A DNA stretch of 64,000 bases from Lucinisca nassula (taxonomy: Eukaryota; Mollusca; Bivalvia; Lucinida; Lucinidae). This document shows, in pieces, positions 19,930 to 30,030 of the stretch. Location of the stretch: NCBI GenBank assembly GCA_963580285.1, contig OY757021.1, forward strand, positions 97,206,149 to 97,270,148. The letters are read 5' to 3'. Within the stretch, counting starts at the first letter, position 1, and every line of letters begins with the position of its first letter. The notes below the pieces were generated by a model. That model saw only the letters and a list, made by a program, of their open reading frames with translations. It was not told the origin of the DNA and made no database searches. Position numbers and translations under genes: made by a program.

Positions 19930-20305
19930 GTCATAGAGGATCTTACATGAGTGTTCATGTATTATTGAATTTATTAAACGAGTTGAGGAAAATGGATAAA
20001 ATGCGAGGCTTTGCCGAGCATTTTATCCCTTTTCCTCAACAAGTTTAATAAATTCAATAATACATGCGCACGAATGCAAGATTCTGTTTATCAAATGACA
20101 TTTAAAACGCATTTTATTCACGATCGTTTGCAAAAATAATATTCCGCCATTAGTTCACGCGACGTCGTTAAGGACGTCGTACATGTAACGTTACGGGACG
20201 TATCTAGCTAATTTGCATATTTAATCCACTAGTGGATTATCGAAAATAATACATGGCGTTATTACACTCTCAGACGCGACGTCATATGATAAATGCTTTT
20301 TTCAC
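19930..20305 (+). mobile_element. P1: palindrome-bearing foldback element
   Basis: Starts ATAGAGGATCTTACATGAGT. It has a long hairpin in which ATTAAACGAGTTGAGGAAAA and GGATAAAATGCGAGGC pair with GCCGAGCATTTTATCC and TTTTCCTCAACAAGTTTAAT (about 19955-20065). The body carries GACGTCGTTAAGGACGTCG, the palindrome AATCCACTAGTGGATT and end GACGTCATATGATAAAT. Same family at 40627-41170 and 44135-44500. No protein. Confidence 0.8.
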
Positions 20306-20809
20306 TTAGTCACCCCGCAACAATAAACAAGTATGGACTCTGCTATTGTCATGTTGCAATTTTTCCACGCCTTTTCTGCACTATAGCTGCACGTAATTCG
20401 TCTAATATATTTGCATAAAAGTCTCCATTAATAATCTGGCCATGAGGCAAATAGACCACCAACAGAACCCCCTTGCTGTCATAAAACACAGTTGCCATGA
20501 CCTTGCCAACTGAAGGGGGAGTCTTGAATTTCTTTGGACTTTTGAAGCGATGAACCGTGACCAGTCCATTGTTTTGTCTACTCTTTAGACCCAGGATCGT
20601 AGTGATTGATCAAAGTTTCCTCCATGGTAACAATTCTTACAACAAACCCTTCCGGATCAGAATCATGTCTTTCCAAAAGTGACTCGGACATGACCACTCG
20701 GGCAGCTCGTTGTTCTTTACTAAGGCATTTTGGCAAGCTTCCTCATGTCCAGCCATTCATGTAAATTGGTAAAAGCGCTACCCTCGGAAATCTCCAGTCT
20801 TTTATGGTT

Positions 20810-21325
20810 CTGTCGCGGTTTATTTGTTGTTATGATTTGTCTTTAAGTGTGTGTTTCGCTTATATTATTTTATTTTGGATAGCCAGTAGGCCATTTTGTT
20901 GGAAGGTAACTGTCCTTTTGCCTTTTCGCTATTAATCTTTCCATTAGAGTCTAGTTATTTCATGTTTGTGTTTATTTCTCTTTTGTGTCACTGCTGGGAG
21001 CAGTCATCACGAAAAAAGACGCCTATATGGTTTTGCACCCACAAACCCCACTTTTATATAGTAAAACTGGGGTTTACAGGGGTATACATTATTTTTCTTA
21101 TTACTGCTCAAAAACATAGATTGTGGGTACTCGTTAGAACCGCCTCGTCGAGGCGGTTCTAACGAGTATCAACAATCTATGTTTGGAGCAGAAATAAGAA
21201 AAAATTCGAAATTCTTCATATGAAAATTTTCATTTTTTGGTGATAAAATTTACAATGTATTCGTATAGGCGTGGTTTCGTAATGGGGTTAATTGTATTGA
21301 TTCCTGGTCAGTGCCTTCACTTCTG
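20810..21325 (+). repeat. Repeat C copy nested in the mariner, itself split by FB1
   Basis: Left part GTCGCGGTTTATTTGTTGTT...GGATAGCCAGTAGGCCATTT...CTGTCCTTTTGCC. Right part GGGTTAATTGTATTGATTCC...GTGCCTTCACTTCTG. The FB1 at 21005-21284 sits between. Confidence 0.78.
21005..21284 (-). mobile_element. FB1 MITE, complete, inside repeat C
   Basis: CATCACGAAAAAAGACGCCT to GGCGTGGTTTCGTAATG, with the perfect core GAACCGCCTCGTCGAGGCGG. Compared with uninterrupted C copies (for example GGGAGCTGTGGGTTAATTG at 29810, reverse strand), the flanks rejoin with no obvious target duplication. Confidence 0.92.
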
Positions 21326-21600
21326 TTTTTCTAGCCATCTCTGAAACCCATTCGCATATCCTGCTTTACTAGTTCCCTTAGATTTTCATTAGTGACATCA
21401 TCGGTAGCGTTCACGGGTCTTCCACTACACTTCTCGTCTTCCAACGTTACCTGGCCACGTTTAAAATTAGCCACCCAAGTTTAACAGTTGAATGTGAAGG
21501 AGCAGTCTATCCGTACACTTCACTCGAAACCTTAAAAATATCCTAGTTCGTCTTCTTTTTCTAAAACAGGTAACTAATCACTGCCCTGCAATCAATTTGC

Positions 21601-22199
21601 GAAAGAAATACGGCAACACTGGCCCATGCTGTTATTATACCAAGCGCGAACTACAAATACTGGACTGAGCGATAAAAATTTTTGTAATATGTATAAGGTA
21701 TATATTAAAAAAGAAGAACAAAAAAAAAAAAAAAAAACGTGCACTTGCCACGGGTCAGTAACAGGGTTAGGCCAGTTAAATATTGAACGACTCTCGTATA
21801 TTACTATAACTATACTTAACTATTTTGCGACATTTAGGTAATCCGGGGCAAACTGAACGTATATTGGAATGTACTGTAAGTATCTTGTGATTTCTGGGAA
21901 TACCAGTCTCTCCAGGAAACTACTTTTGAGATGATCCCCATAATTTAAAATGAAATGTTCTAGAAAGGGTTATCCTTTGGAACCAGCGGATACACCACCG
22001 AACTGGAAGTTTTGCGACAACGGCAGCCGTCCTATGTCTTCAATTCATGTTCGTATCTATATCTCACGACTGTACAGGCTAACAGGATTCCATACCAATT
22101 ATGTCTCCCACCGGAGGGGAGGGGGGAAATATTGTTTTGCGGATGCCATTTGCGTCGGCGTAGCCTGTTAGAAACACTTATCTTCTGAACCTATGGATG
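21601..22199. other. No recognisable gene
   Basis: A run at 21719-21737, otherwise unique-looking. Open readings at 21626 and 21950 show no domain. Confidence 0.4.
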
Positions 22200-22711
22200 G
22201 ATTCTGACCAAACTTGCATAGTAAAATCATTAGGATAGAAAAAAACAGTCGTTAGGTTATAATGACCTTAACTTCATTTTCAAGGTCTTGTTTGCACTCT
22301 ATCTCATTAACGATTGATTAGTTTTAGTCAATCTTGGTACAATATATCATTACAACATACCGCTGATTTGATTAGATTTTGGTGACCTGTACCTTTATTC
22401 AAGATCACAGGCCCACCAAAACAGTCAATTTTGGGCCAAAAAAAGGCTTGTCTGCACACTATCTAATTAACAAAGTGTTTAATTTTAGTCAAGCGTGGTG
22501 CAATATATTACAACAACACACCGCAGATTTGATTAGATTTTGGGGAACTTGACCTTTTTTCAAGGTCACAGGCCCCCAAACATAGTCAATTTTGGGCAAA
22601 AAAATGTCTTGTCTGCTCTCTGTCTCATTAACTAATGGATTGATTTTAGTAAAACTTAGTACAATATATTATTACAACATATTGCAGATTTTATTAGATT
22701 TTGGTGACCTT
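22200..22711 (+). repeat. G satellite array, three units
   Basis: Three tandem units of roughly 160-170 bp. Each has GTCTTGTTTGCACTCTATCT, TTTTAGTCAATCTTGGTACA, GATTTGATTAGATTTTGGTG and CAAGGTCACAGGCCCCC-like blocks. The third is cut by an FB1 insertion at 22712. Related to 11158-11700 in reverse. Confidence 0.78.
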
Positions 22712-22882
22712 CATTACGAAAACACGCCTATACAAATACATTGTAATCTTTACCGCCTGAAAAACGGAAATTTTAAGAGGAACAATTGTGATATTTTTCT
22801 CATTTCTGCTCAAAATATAGATTGAGGGTACTCGTTAGAAGCGCCTCATCGAGGCGGGTCTAATGAGTACCGTCAATCTTTC
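22712..22882 (+). mobile_element. FB1 MITE, right part missing
   Basis: CATTACGAAAACACGCCTAT, CTTTACCGCCTGAAAAACGG, and core GAAGCGCCTCATCGAGGCGG. It stops shortly after GAGTACCGTCAATCTTT. Confidence 0.88.
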
Positions 22883-22917
22883 CCAATGAGGCTCGTGAAC
22901 TGTTACCTCTAAGTGTG

Positions 22918-23223
22918 TTTGTTTTTTGTTTGATTTAATGGCCAAGTCAACACTATTTTAGGTCATTTATGAGCCGGTCAGTTTACCTATCCACACTCTC
23001 CTTGGTAGTGTTATATGTAAGCGGTTAACCAGTACAGTGCACATTCTTTCGCCAGAAAATGACAACCGTCATTCTTGAATCAGCGGAAGGGAGAGAATGA
23101 CCGTAGAAAATATTTCATGCAATCTCCACGAAAGAATGTTGCCGACCCTGGCAGCCCTGAATCGAACCCGCGTCCTCCTGATCACCAGTCAGACGCGCAT
23201 CCGACTGAGCTACCGAGGCCGGC
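22918..23223 (-). mobile_element. SINE A with target duplication
   Basis: Minus-strand head GCCTCGGTAGCTCAGTCGGA with a foldable anticodon-like arm, body ACATTCTTTCGTGGAGATTG, centre TACTGGTTAACCGCTTACAT, tail AGTGTTGACTTGGCCATTAA. Flanks ACCTCTAAGTGTG (22905-22917) and ACATCTAAGTGTG (23224-23236) differ at one base. The tRNA-like part is not a functional tRNA gene. Confidence 0.9.
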
Positions 23224-23236
23224 ACATCTAAGTGTG

Positions 23237-23458
23237 CCCCAAGCATTACATTCACCAATACTGACAACGAGACGGAATGTAAACAAAATATTATGTCAAT
23301 TTGTCCTCGAATCGTTAAGTTATATGAGTACCCTCTCCATCTTCCTTAATGTTAACCTGCTTGTGTGTACTTGTCACAGCGAACAGAATTGAAAACACCT
23401 TCATCTTTGACCGTTCGACACCGGAGATTATCAGATCTACGTTTCACCTTTTGTTACA
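23237..23458. other. No recognisable feature
   Basis: Short open readings without recognised domain. Confidence 0.4.
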
Positions 23459-23460
23459 TA

Positions 23461-23790
23461 CAGTAGAACTTCGATGGCTCGAACACCGATGGCTCGTTTA
23501 CCATGGATGTGTCGAACCCATTCTTGAGCCCCTAGCGAAATCCTCCATATAAGAAACAGTGGGGGATAATTAAGGAGATTTTAGTCTTTTATCTTGCAAA
23601 TGTATGCTGTGTGTACTCATTAGAATCGCCTCGATGAGGTACACACAGCATACGTACATATTCATTATAGAAACGATGTGTAAAAGTATCTCGTTAAGCC
23701 TCCTTACAGTAATCTCAGTGGCTCGAACTACCCCTGTCTCGAACAGATTTTCATGGTCCCAAAGGTGTTCGAGCCATTGAAGTTCGACCG
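23461..23790. mobile_element. pogo/Tigger-like MITE carrying an FB-like core hairpin
   Basis: Left end CAGTAGAACTTCGATGGCTC, right end (reverse complement) CGGTCGAACTTCAATGGCTC: about 27-bp inverted repeats continuing GAACACC, flanked by TA (23459-23460, 23791-23792). At 23601-23656 a hairpin, TGTATGCTGTGTGTACTCAT...CACACAGCATACGTACA, has in its centre TTAGAATCGCCTCGATGAGG, nearly the FB core sequence. No transposase. Confidence 0.82.
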
Positions 23791-23792
23791 TA

Positions 23793-24314
23793 ATATAATT
23801 TTTTTTACATGCTTTTCAATGAAATGTAGAGATTTTTCAGTGAAAGCGAAAACGACATTTTCACTTTTTGTAACAGTGACTGATATCAATTTTATTTTTC
23901 ACTGTTTGGGACTATTTTTTTCTTCAAATCTAATTCTGTGGTCAGTGTTTTCATTGTCAGAAGATTGAAAATTAATGCATTGTGTTGGAATTGACGCTTA
24001 GCCCGTTCACACGTCACTAGGACGTCAATGACGTCATTTTCGACGCTGACGTCGTGTATTTTGTCGCGCGACGTTAGATCAATCCGTAACTTCTTTGGTA
24101 CATTACTCTCTCAGTTATTTTAGTAGCCATTCATTATAATGCCATCCAAGGCTATTTCTCAGGTGCAATCGTTCAGTTTACACTCAATTTTATACACAAT
24201 AAGCACATTGGAACCACTAAATTGACGCGAAACGACCAGGAACATAGTAGTTTTCTCAGAGAGTGAGTAACGCGATTAGAGAAGCTAAATATTGCCTATT
24301 TGAAGCATGTAAGA
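23793..24314. other. No recognisable gene
   Basis: AT-rich; a GACGTCA-rich patch near 24020-24075. No domain in any reading. Confidence 0.4.
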
Positions 24315-24465
24315 AACAGAAAATATGATTTTTTCCAGTGTAAGATCAAATTTTATTTCACTCATGAACACCAAATCTGGTATTTTCACTCGTGGCTACG
24401 CCACTCGTGATAATACTGGTTTTGCTGTTAAATTCGATCTTACACTGAAAAAATAAAATATCCTC
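24315..24465. repeat. Near-perfect palindrome (foldback element)
   Basis: Arms GAAAATATGATTTTTTCCAG TGTAAGATCAAATTT and the reverse complement of AAATTCGATCTTACACTG AAAAAATAAAATATCC pair over about 60 bp around an inner stem CACTCGTGGC/GCCACTCGTG. No protein. Probably a small foldback MITE. Confidence 0.72.
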
Positions 24466-24527
24466 TATATTATATGAGCGTCTCATCGTTATGTGGTACC
24501 GCGTTTTATCACAAATGAGACACAGCA

Positions 24528-24640
24528 TGCCAACAAGTCCGTGTAATGAACGCCCCAAAAAACCCTACTTTATATAGAAAAAACTAGGGGTTACAGGGAT
24601 ATTCGTTATTTTTCTAATTTCACATCAAAGACAAAGGTTT
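24528..24640 (-). mobile_element. FB2 fragment
   Basis: ACAAGTCCGTGTAATGAACG, CCTACTTTATATAGAAAAAA and CATCAAAGACAAAGG. The hairpin and the other half are gone. Confidence 0.75.
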
Positions 24641-24649
24641 TTCATTGTC

Positions 24650-25395
24650 AGAAGATTGAAAATTAATGTTGGAATTGACGCTTATGACCGAGCACAAAGT
24701 CGTACCCAATGGCACCCGGGTAGTTCCAAGATCCCGCGCATCTCTTTATGACAGGGCATTTTCGACCTCAGCTCCGAGACTTTGGAACACGCTTCCTATT
24801 TCAATAAGAAACGCAACGTCATTAAGTTCTTTTAAAAACAGTCTTAAGGAAATCCTCTGACTCTTACAGCAAGAATAGTCATACACGAAGTGTAACTGTG
24901 GACATTTTATCTATTTATTTCTCCTTAGCTTTTTCAGCAGAAAATAATACCTGTCTGTTGTATACTTTTATTACTATTTGACTTTGCGCGCCCATTCGTA
25001 ATTTTAATAACCATATTTTTGTATGTTTTTAAAGTTTTAACACCCACAATCCGTATGGCTGCAAATTGACACAACAGAGATAGTGTCTGGCTTACAGGTT
25101 TCCATGTTTCCGGCTGGGCTCGGGTGTCGGGGCATGCTGTTTGGACATCGGTTCCGCCACATGCTTCCCGTCTAACTGAGTTCAGCTTGGGCTGGAATCA
25201 TTCCTTTGTGCGACGCGACACCTACCATGACAAAACTGCCATGCGGTAGAAATGTTTTTGTATACCTATGTTGTTTGTATATATGTTTTATGTGTTATAA
25301 AGAGGGCCACATGGTAGAATAGTTTTTATAATTGAATGTGTTTTTTACCCTCTTAAAATAATGTATATAAATAAGTAAATAAAGCATTCACAATC
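24650..25395 (+). pseudogene. LINE ORF2 C-terminus and 3'UTR
   Basis: Reading 24666-24860 ends in the conserved tail of CR1/RTE-type LINE polyproteins: RASLYDRAFSTSAPRLWNTL, PISIRNATSLSSFKNSLKEI. Usual form: YG.RSF...AP.LWNSLP..IR...S...FK..LK. A 3'UTR-like region of about 530 bp follows, ending AAATAAGTAAATAAAGC. 5'-truncated just before the C-terminal domain. Confidence 0.78.
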
Positions 25396-25401
25396 TGTGT
25401 T

Positions 25402-25681
25402 CATTACGAAAACACGCCTAATCAAATACATTGCAAATTTTACCGTCAAAAAATGAAAATTTTGAGAAGAAAATTTAGGATATTTTTCTTATTTCTGCTC
25501 AAAATATAGATTGTGGGTACTCGTGAGAAACAGCCTCATCGAGGCGGTTCTAACGAATACCCACAATCTCTATTTAAGAACAGAAATAAGAAAAATAAGG
25601 TTTACCCCTGCAAACCCCAGTATTACTATATAAAAGTGGGGTTGAAGGCGGTCAAAATTACTTAGGCGTGTTTTCCTGATA
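25402..25681 (+). mobile_element. FB1 MITE, complete
   Basis: CATTACGAAAACACGCCTAA to CTTAGGCGTGTTTTCCTGAT, core AACAGCCTCATCGAGGCGG with one arm mutated. It begins a few bases after the LINE 3' end. Confidence 0.9.
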
Positions 25682-25795
25682 TTGAAGCATAAATAAGAAA
25701 AAATATCTCTCCTTTTCTTCAGAAAAATAACAATTTAGGATACATGGAATAACGCACTAAATCACACGGATGTCCTCGTAATTCGTGGCATTGTA
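25682..25795 (-). mobile_element. FB2 right-arm fragment
   Basis: CATAAATAAGAAAAAATATC...TAACGCACTAAATCACACGG ATGTCCTCGTAAT; matches the terminal side of FB2. Confidence 0.6.
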
Positions 25796-26171
25796 AAATA
25801 ATACGTACCAATGCATGTAGCAATTTAAATGTTGTTCCAATTTACTTTGTATCCCAATCTGATGCTTGCAGTCTTCAAATATTCGCGCATAATAATTTTG
25901 ATCAAGATTCATATTTTATTAATAGTTAAGTATATGGTTTATTGTACCATTGGGGCCAAATTGGCCGATGTTATTGCAAACAGAAATATCAAAGGAAAAA
26001 AAAAATGATTTGTCTACTAATTAATAAAACATAATTTGAAACTATTCTAGCGCATGGTCTCCAATAGGTGACAAATAGCAGCACTTTACCATTGGCATAG
26101 CGCATGGACTGATTTAGCAGTGCATTTCCTGATCATTTCGTGCAGCAAGCTGATCACAGCTTGGACAAAAC
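25796..26171. other. No recognisable feature
   Basis: AT-rich, no ORF of interest. Confidence 0.45.
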
Positions 26172-26452
26172 CATCACGAAAACACGCCTATATAATTTTG
26201 ACCCCCTTGAACCTCACTTTTATACAGTAAAACTGGGGTTTCCGGGGGTATATCTTATTTTTCTTATTTCTGCTCTAAAATATAGATTGTGGGTACTCGT
26301 TAGAACCGCCTCGATAAGGCGGTTCTAACGCGTGCCCACAATCTATATTTTAGAGCAGAAATAAGAAAAATATCACAATTTTTCATCTTAAAATTTCCTT
26401 TTTTTCGGCGATAAAGGTGGCAATGTATTTGTATAGGCGTGTTTGCGTAATG
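26172..26452 (-). mobile_element. FB1 MITE, reference-quality copy
   Basis: 281 bp, used here as the family type. Outer inverted ends: CATCACGAAAACACGCCTAT / GTATAGGCGTGTTTGCGTAATG. The left outer arm contains CCTCACTTTTATACAGTAAA ACTGGGG (a mini-palindrome); the right outer arm ends in TTCGGCGATAAAGG. The centre is a palindrome of about 100 bp: TTCTTATTTCTGCTCTAAAA TATAGATTGTGGGTACTCGT TAGAACCGCCTC and its complement. No ORF of its own; the folded RNA or single strand would be a long hairpin. Superfamily not resolved. Confidence 0.93.
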
Positions 26453-26498
26453 CCCTCGGTTACGATCATCAGTGTACAGTAACAGATCTGTATACTTA

Positions 26499-26774
26499 CA
26501 TCACGATAACAAATCTATGTGATATAGTGCATTTTCTTACCTCAAAATAAGGTAATTTTTCTGAAGAAAATTTGTGATATTTTTCTAATTTATACTCCAA
26601 ACATAGGTTTTTGGTGTTCGTTAGAACCGTCTCAATGAGGCGGTTCTAACGAGTACCCACAACCTATGTCTTGGAGCGGAAATAAGGAAAATGGTGTTTA
26701 CCCGCTTAAACCCCAGTATTCTCTATATTGGGGGTGGGGGGGGGTCTTTATTTCACGGACTTGTTCACTTGATG
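26499..26774 (+). mobile_element. FB2 MITE, complete
   Basis: CATCACGATAACAAATCTAT to CACGGACTTGTTCACTTGATG, core GAACCGTCTCAATGAGGCGG, and a G run in the right arm (26734-26745). A third variant of the left arm (CTTACCTCAAAATAAGGTAA) is shared with 32252 and 52889. Confidence 0.9.
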
Positions 26775-27240
26775 ACTACCTGTAAAACTCCCTTTACATA
26801 GAGAAAAGTGGGGTTAACACGGGCATGCCTTATTTTCTTTAAGTTTGCTTTAACATCAAAGCCGTAGTAAAATGAAGTAACAGTGGTTATTACATGTGAA
26901 ATCAACCAAGTAGGTATAAAGACAGCAGGCACTTGTACACATTTCCAAAGAGTTTAAACAATAAATCAAAACCAGTCCGAATATGCACTGCATAGCGGTT
27001 GCTATTGATAGTGGGGCTGTGAAACAGGCATACGAATGCCCTCCATTGTTCAGTCTAAAAGGCCATTGATTAATCATTTTATTTATAATTTTAAGATTTA
27101 TCAAAGTCCAACAGACATCCGGCCCTGCATGTACTTCCAGACAAATTGAATAGTAAAGAAAAAAGAAAGTTAAAACTTGGCAGAGGCAGGATTCGAACTC
27201 AAGCGAACGACGGCTACAGCGCCTAGCCATACAGGAAGAA
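26775..27240 (-). repeat. Possible tRNA-like SINE relic at right side
   Basis: At 27178-27235 on the minus strand, TATGGCTAGGCGCTGTAGCC and GTTCGAATCCTGCC resemble Pol III A and B boxes spaced as in a tRNA-derived SINE head. The remaining 400 bp have no clear match in the window. Confidence 0.35.
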
Positions 27241-27269
27241 AAAAACGGTCTAACAAACTGTGCAATAAA

Positions 27270-27830
27270 GGAGTCTTCATGGGACAGTGTTCGGGCCCAT
27301 AAGAGTCGAACTGTTGGTTTTCTTTTGCTCCAGCATTTCAGTTATTTCTTGCTGTCGAGTCCTGACCGTTGTTTCATCTCTGTGGTTGTTTGGTTGTGTT
27401 CTCGGAGATGTTGCACTGATGAGTTAGGAAGCCTTCATGCAGATTGAACAAATTATTTGTCTAAATCGCGAAGGAAGTAAGTTCGAGGATTGCGGTCGCT
27501 TAAAATCGATTTAAGCAGCCCCATCCCCCACCCCAGCCCACCAAAGTGAAATGCTTCTCACTGACCGTTCCAATGCGGTTCTTCTGTCGCGGTTTTGATT
27601 TTGTTTAAGTTTGCGTGTGTGTATCGCTTACATATTTTGTTTTGGATAGCCAACTGGTCATTTTCTGCGAAAGTACCTGTCCTTTCGGGATGATGTTTCC
27701 ATTGGGGTCTAGTTATTTCATATTTGTGTTTCGTTCCATTTTTGGTCTCTGATAGGTGCTGTGAGTTTAATGTTTCGATTCCTGATCAATGCCTTCACTA
27801 CTGTTCAGGATGACCAGTAATAGAGCCGGT
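27270..27830 (+). repeat. Repeat C, near-full copy
   Basis: Landmarks in order: TTGGTTTTCTTTTGCTCCAG, GGAGATGTTGCACTGATGAG, AAATTATTTGTCTAAATCGC, AAAATCGATTTAAGC, GGTTCTTCTGTCGCGGTT, TTTTGGATAGCCA, TCGATTCCTGATCAATGCCT. About 560 bp; other copies at 52195, 53166 and elsewhere, with several on the minus strand. No coding or terminal repeats recognised, so its type is unknown. Confidence 0.75.
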
Positions 27831-27859
27831 GGCCCGACTCGCCGGTGTCCATTTAAAGA

Positions 27860-28454
27860 AGAAAGCAAAGTTTGTCTAAATTGCAAGGGACGTAAGAGTG
27901 AGAGCGAGGATTGCGGCTGCGTTAAATTGATTTAAGCCCCTCAAGGCGGTTCCTCTGTTGTGGTTTATTTTTGTGCTATTTCGTTTGCATGTGTATGTTT
28001 TTTTGTTTTTTGTTTTTTTTTTTTGTTAAAAAAAAAAAAACAACTGTCCTTGTTCCAGAGGGCGTCTGTTTGTTTTTATTACAGTTGTTTCGTGCTGTTT
28101 GTCTGAACCGCGACAGAAGTAAGGGCGAGGATTGCTCCCCGTAAAATCGATTAAAGTCCCCCAGTAGAATTCGTCTTACTAACAGTTCAAAGGCGGTTCT
28201 TCTGTCGAGGTTTTTTCATTATGGTTTGTCTTTGAGTGTCTTTTTGGTAGCCAATCGGCCATTTTGTGGGAAAGAAACTGTCCTTTTGGTTCCCACAATG
28301 GATGTTTCCGTTAGGATCTATTTGTTTCATTTTTGCGTTTCTTTCCCTTTGATGTCTTTGACGGGAGCTATGGTTTAAATGTATCGATTCCTGATCGTTG
28401 CCTTCACTTCTATTTTGTGCTTGAGAGGACTTAGCAAACACAGAGAACATTTTC
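27860..28454 (+). repeat. Two further partial repeat C copies
   Basis: Both contain TTTGTCTAAATTGCAAGG or TTGTCTGAACCGCGACAG followed by GAGGATTG and the TCTGTxGxGGTTT block. The second continues through GGTAGCCAATCGGCCATTTT to ATCGATTCCTGATCGTTGCC. A T/A-rich low-complexity tract (28000-28040) lies between them. Confidence 0.7.
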
Positions 28455-29160
28455 TCGTCTGTCAACATCTTCTTAACCAGCGAACGGATTTTGGATGATT
28501 TTTACAGGAATATTCTTTGGATGACTCTCAACCAAAATTGCCCTCCCAGGTGAATAAGATGACCGCTTGAGCTAAAAATAAAAATATCTTCTCGTCAGTC
28601 AACAATATACTAAAAAGACATCTTCTTAACTTGTGAACTGATTTTGCATTAATTTTAAAGAAATGTTCCTTGGGCGGCCCTCTGCCATAATTGCATAAAT
28701 GGCTCCGGTCCGCCAGAGCAAATAAAAGAAAAAATGAGAAAAAGAAAAGAATACAGAAAAAAAACATATATCACCATCTCCTCCATGGCCACTGGCTCAA
28801 TTTCAAAATAATCTCAAAGGATTTTCCTTTGGTGACGCACTACCAAATTTGCTTAAAGTGTTCTGCTCGGATGAATAAAATGACTGCCAGAGCTAAAAAA
28901 AAAAAAAAATAGAAAAAAAAAAAAAAACACTTTTAAACGACTTCTCTTCCTTGTCCAGTGGAAGGATTTTGAAATTATTTCTTTCAGAAGAATCTTCCTT
29001 ACTTGACCCTTTACGAAGTTCAACAAATTCAACAAAAACAAATTCGCAAATAGAGCTAAAAATAGAAAAAAAATCTATAAACGTCTTCTTCCCCTTAACC
29101 ATTGGATGGATTTTGAAATAATTGTTCAGAAATATTCCTCGGGTCACTGTAAACTTATAT
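28455..29160 (+). repeat. Tandem array I
   Basis: Roughly five diverged units. Each has CATCTTCTTAAC-(CA)GTGAACGGATTTTG, AATATTCCTTxGGTGACxCT, CCAAATTTGC and a GAGCTAAAAAxA run. The A runs at 28896-28927 create false Phe/Lys-rich readings. Confidence 0.68.
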
Positions 29161-29400
29161 TGTTCAAACCTCAAATTACTTAACATTTCATTTGTACAAT
29201 ATGTATCAAGTGAGCGATTTATAGCCATTATGGACCTCTTGTTAGTTATCTATGTGAACATATTTTAAAAAAATGGGACAATGCCATTTTCAACAACCTA
29301 GATTTATGCATCAGAAAGAATTGGTGTACACATGAAAAGACAAGAGATCGATTTCCATTTAATTTCTCCCGGTGGAAGGTAGTCAGATATTTCTGCTTTC
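29161..29400. other. No recognisable feature
   Basis: Short AT-rich spacer. Confidence 0.4.
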
Positions 29401-29692
29401 GGTCCCGCTCATCGGGACTTGAAGAAATAGATGGGCTGCATGATGTTCCTAGCAGAGCTGAAACCGACCGTACACGAGTACTGGTTAACCGCTTAGAGGA
29501 TCTCAGCCTGCCCAGGCCAAGCGGTGCGAGTCGAACCGCCCATGCTTATGAACCATATTGGTTTCATTGGGAGACACGTCTTGAGATATCGTTTCATCAC
29601 AATATCGGGCAAAGTACCACAAAATTGAAAGCAACGTCTCCAAAATGACATATACAGTGTTTACGGGGACGTTAAACACCAAATCAAACAAA
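29401..29692 (+). mobile_element. SINE B copy
   Basis: GACTTGAAGAAATAGATGGG, AGCTGAAACCGACCG, TACTGGTTAACCGCTTAGAG, CATTGGGAGACACGTCTTGA and tail ACGGGGACGTTAAACACCAA. Nearly full length. Confidence 0.9.
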
Positions 29693-29784
29693 CTGGCAAT
29701 TCCTGGGTTAACCGGTTTTGTAGTGCCGAATGATGGCATTTTCAGCTACTCGGGCTATGCAAAATTTATCTAAAATAGTAGCGG

Positions 29785-30030
29785 AGGCAATGGTCAGGAA
29801 TCGATACAATTAACCCACAGCTCCCATCAGAGACACCAAAGGGAAAGAAACAAAAACATGAAACAACAGACCTCAAACGAAAGAGCAATAGCAGAAAGCC
29901 AAAAGGACAGTTACTTTCCCACAAAATGGACAATAGGATATCCAAAATAAAATAATATAAGCGACACAAACACCCAAAGACAAACCATAACAAAAATAAA
30001 CCCTGACTGAAGAACCGCCTTGGAACGTCA
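29785..30030 (-). repeat. Repeat C right half
   Basis: CAGGAATCGATACAATTAAC, GACACCAAAGGGAAAGAAAC, ACAGTTACTTTCCCACAAAA, GAAGAACCGCCTTGGAACG: reverse complement of the second half of C. Confidence 0.75.

Larger units (their letters stand above)
20345..21600 (-). pseudogene. Decayed mariner transposase, split by nested insertions
   Basis: Minus-strand reading. N-terminal HTH part at 21325-21600 (VANFKRGQVTLEDEKCSGRP). The frame is then interrupted by repeat C (20810-21325), and continues at 20345-20809: LEISEGSAFTNLHEWLDMRK, then HYDPGSK (around the first Asp, whose GDE motif is now MEE), KVMATVFYDSKGVLLVVYLP, and a frameshifted LQHDNSRVHTC (second Asp). Everything past the second Asp is missing. 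The motifs establish mariner family membership; several stops and frameshifts show it is dead. Confidence 0.8.

Noticed and set aside
20896..21162. Protein running from repeat C into FB1
   Set aside because: It is a read-through across two nested transposons inside a dead mariner.
26856..27230. Membrane-like 124-codon minus-strand reading
   Set aside because: Its start lies in a tRNA-like SINE head; hydrophobicity comes from T-rich sequence.
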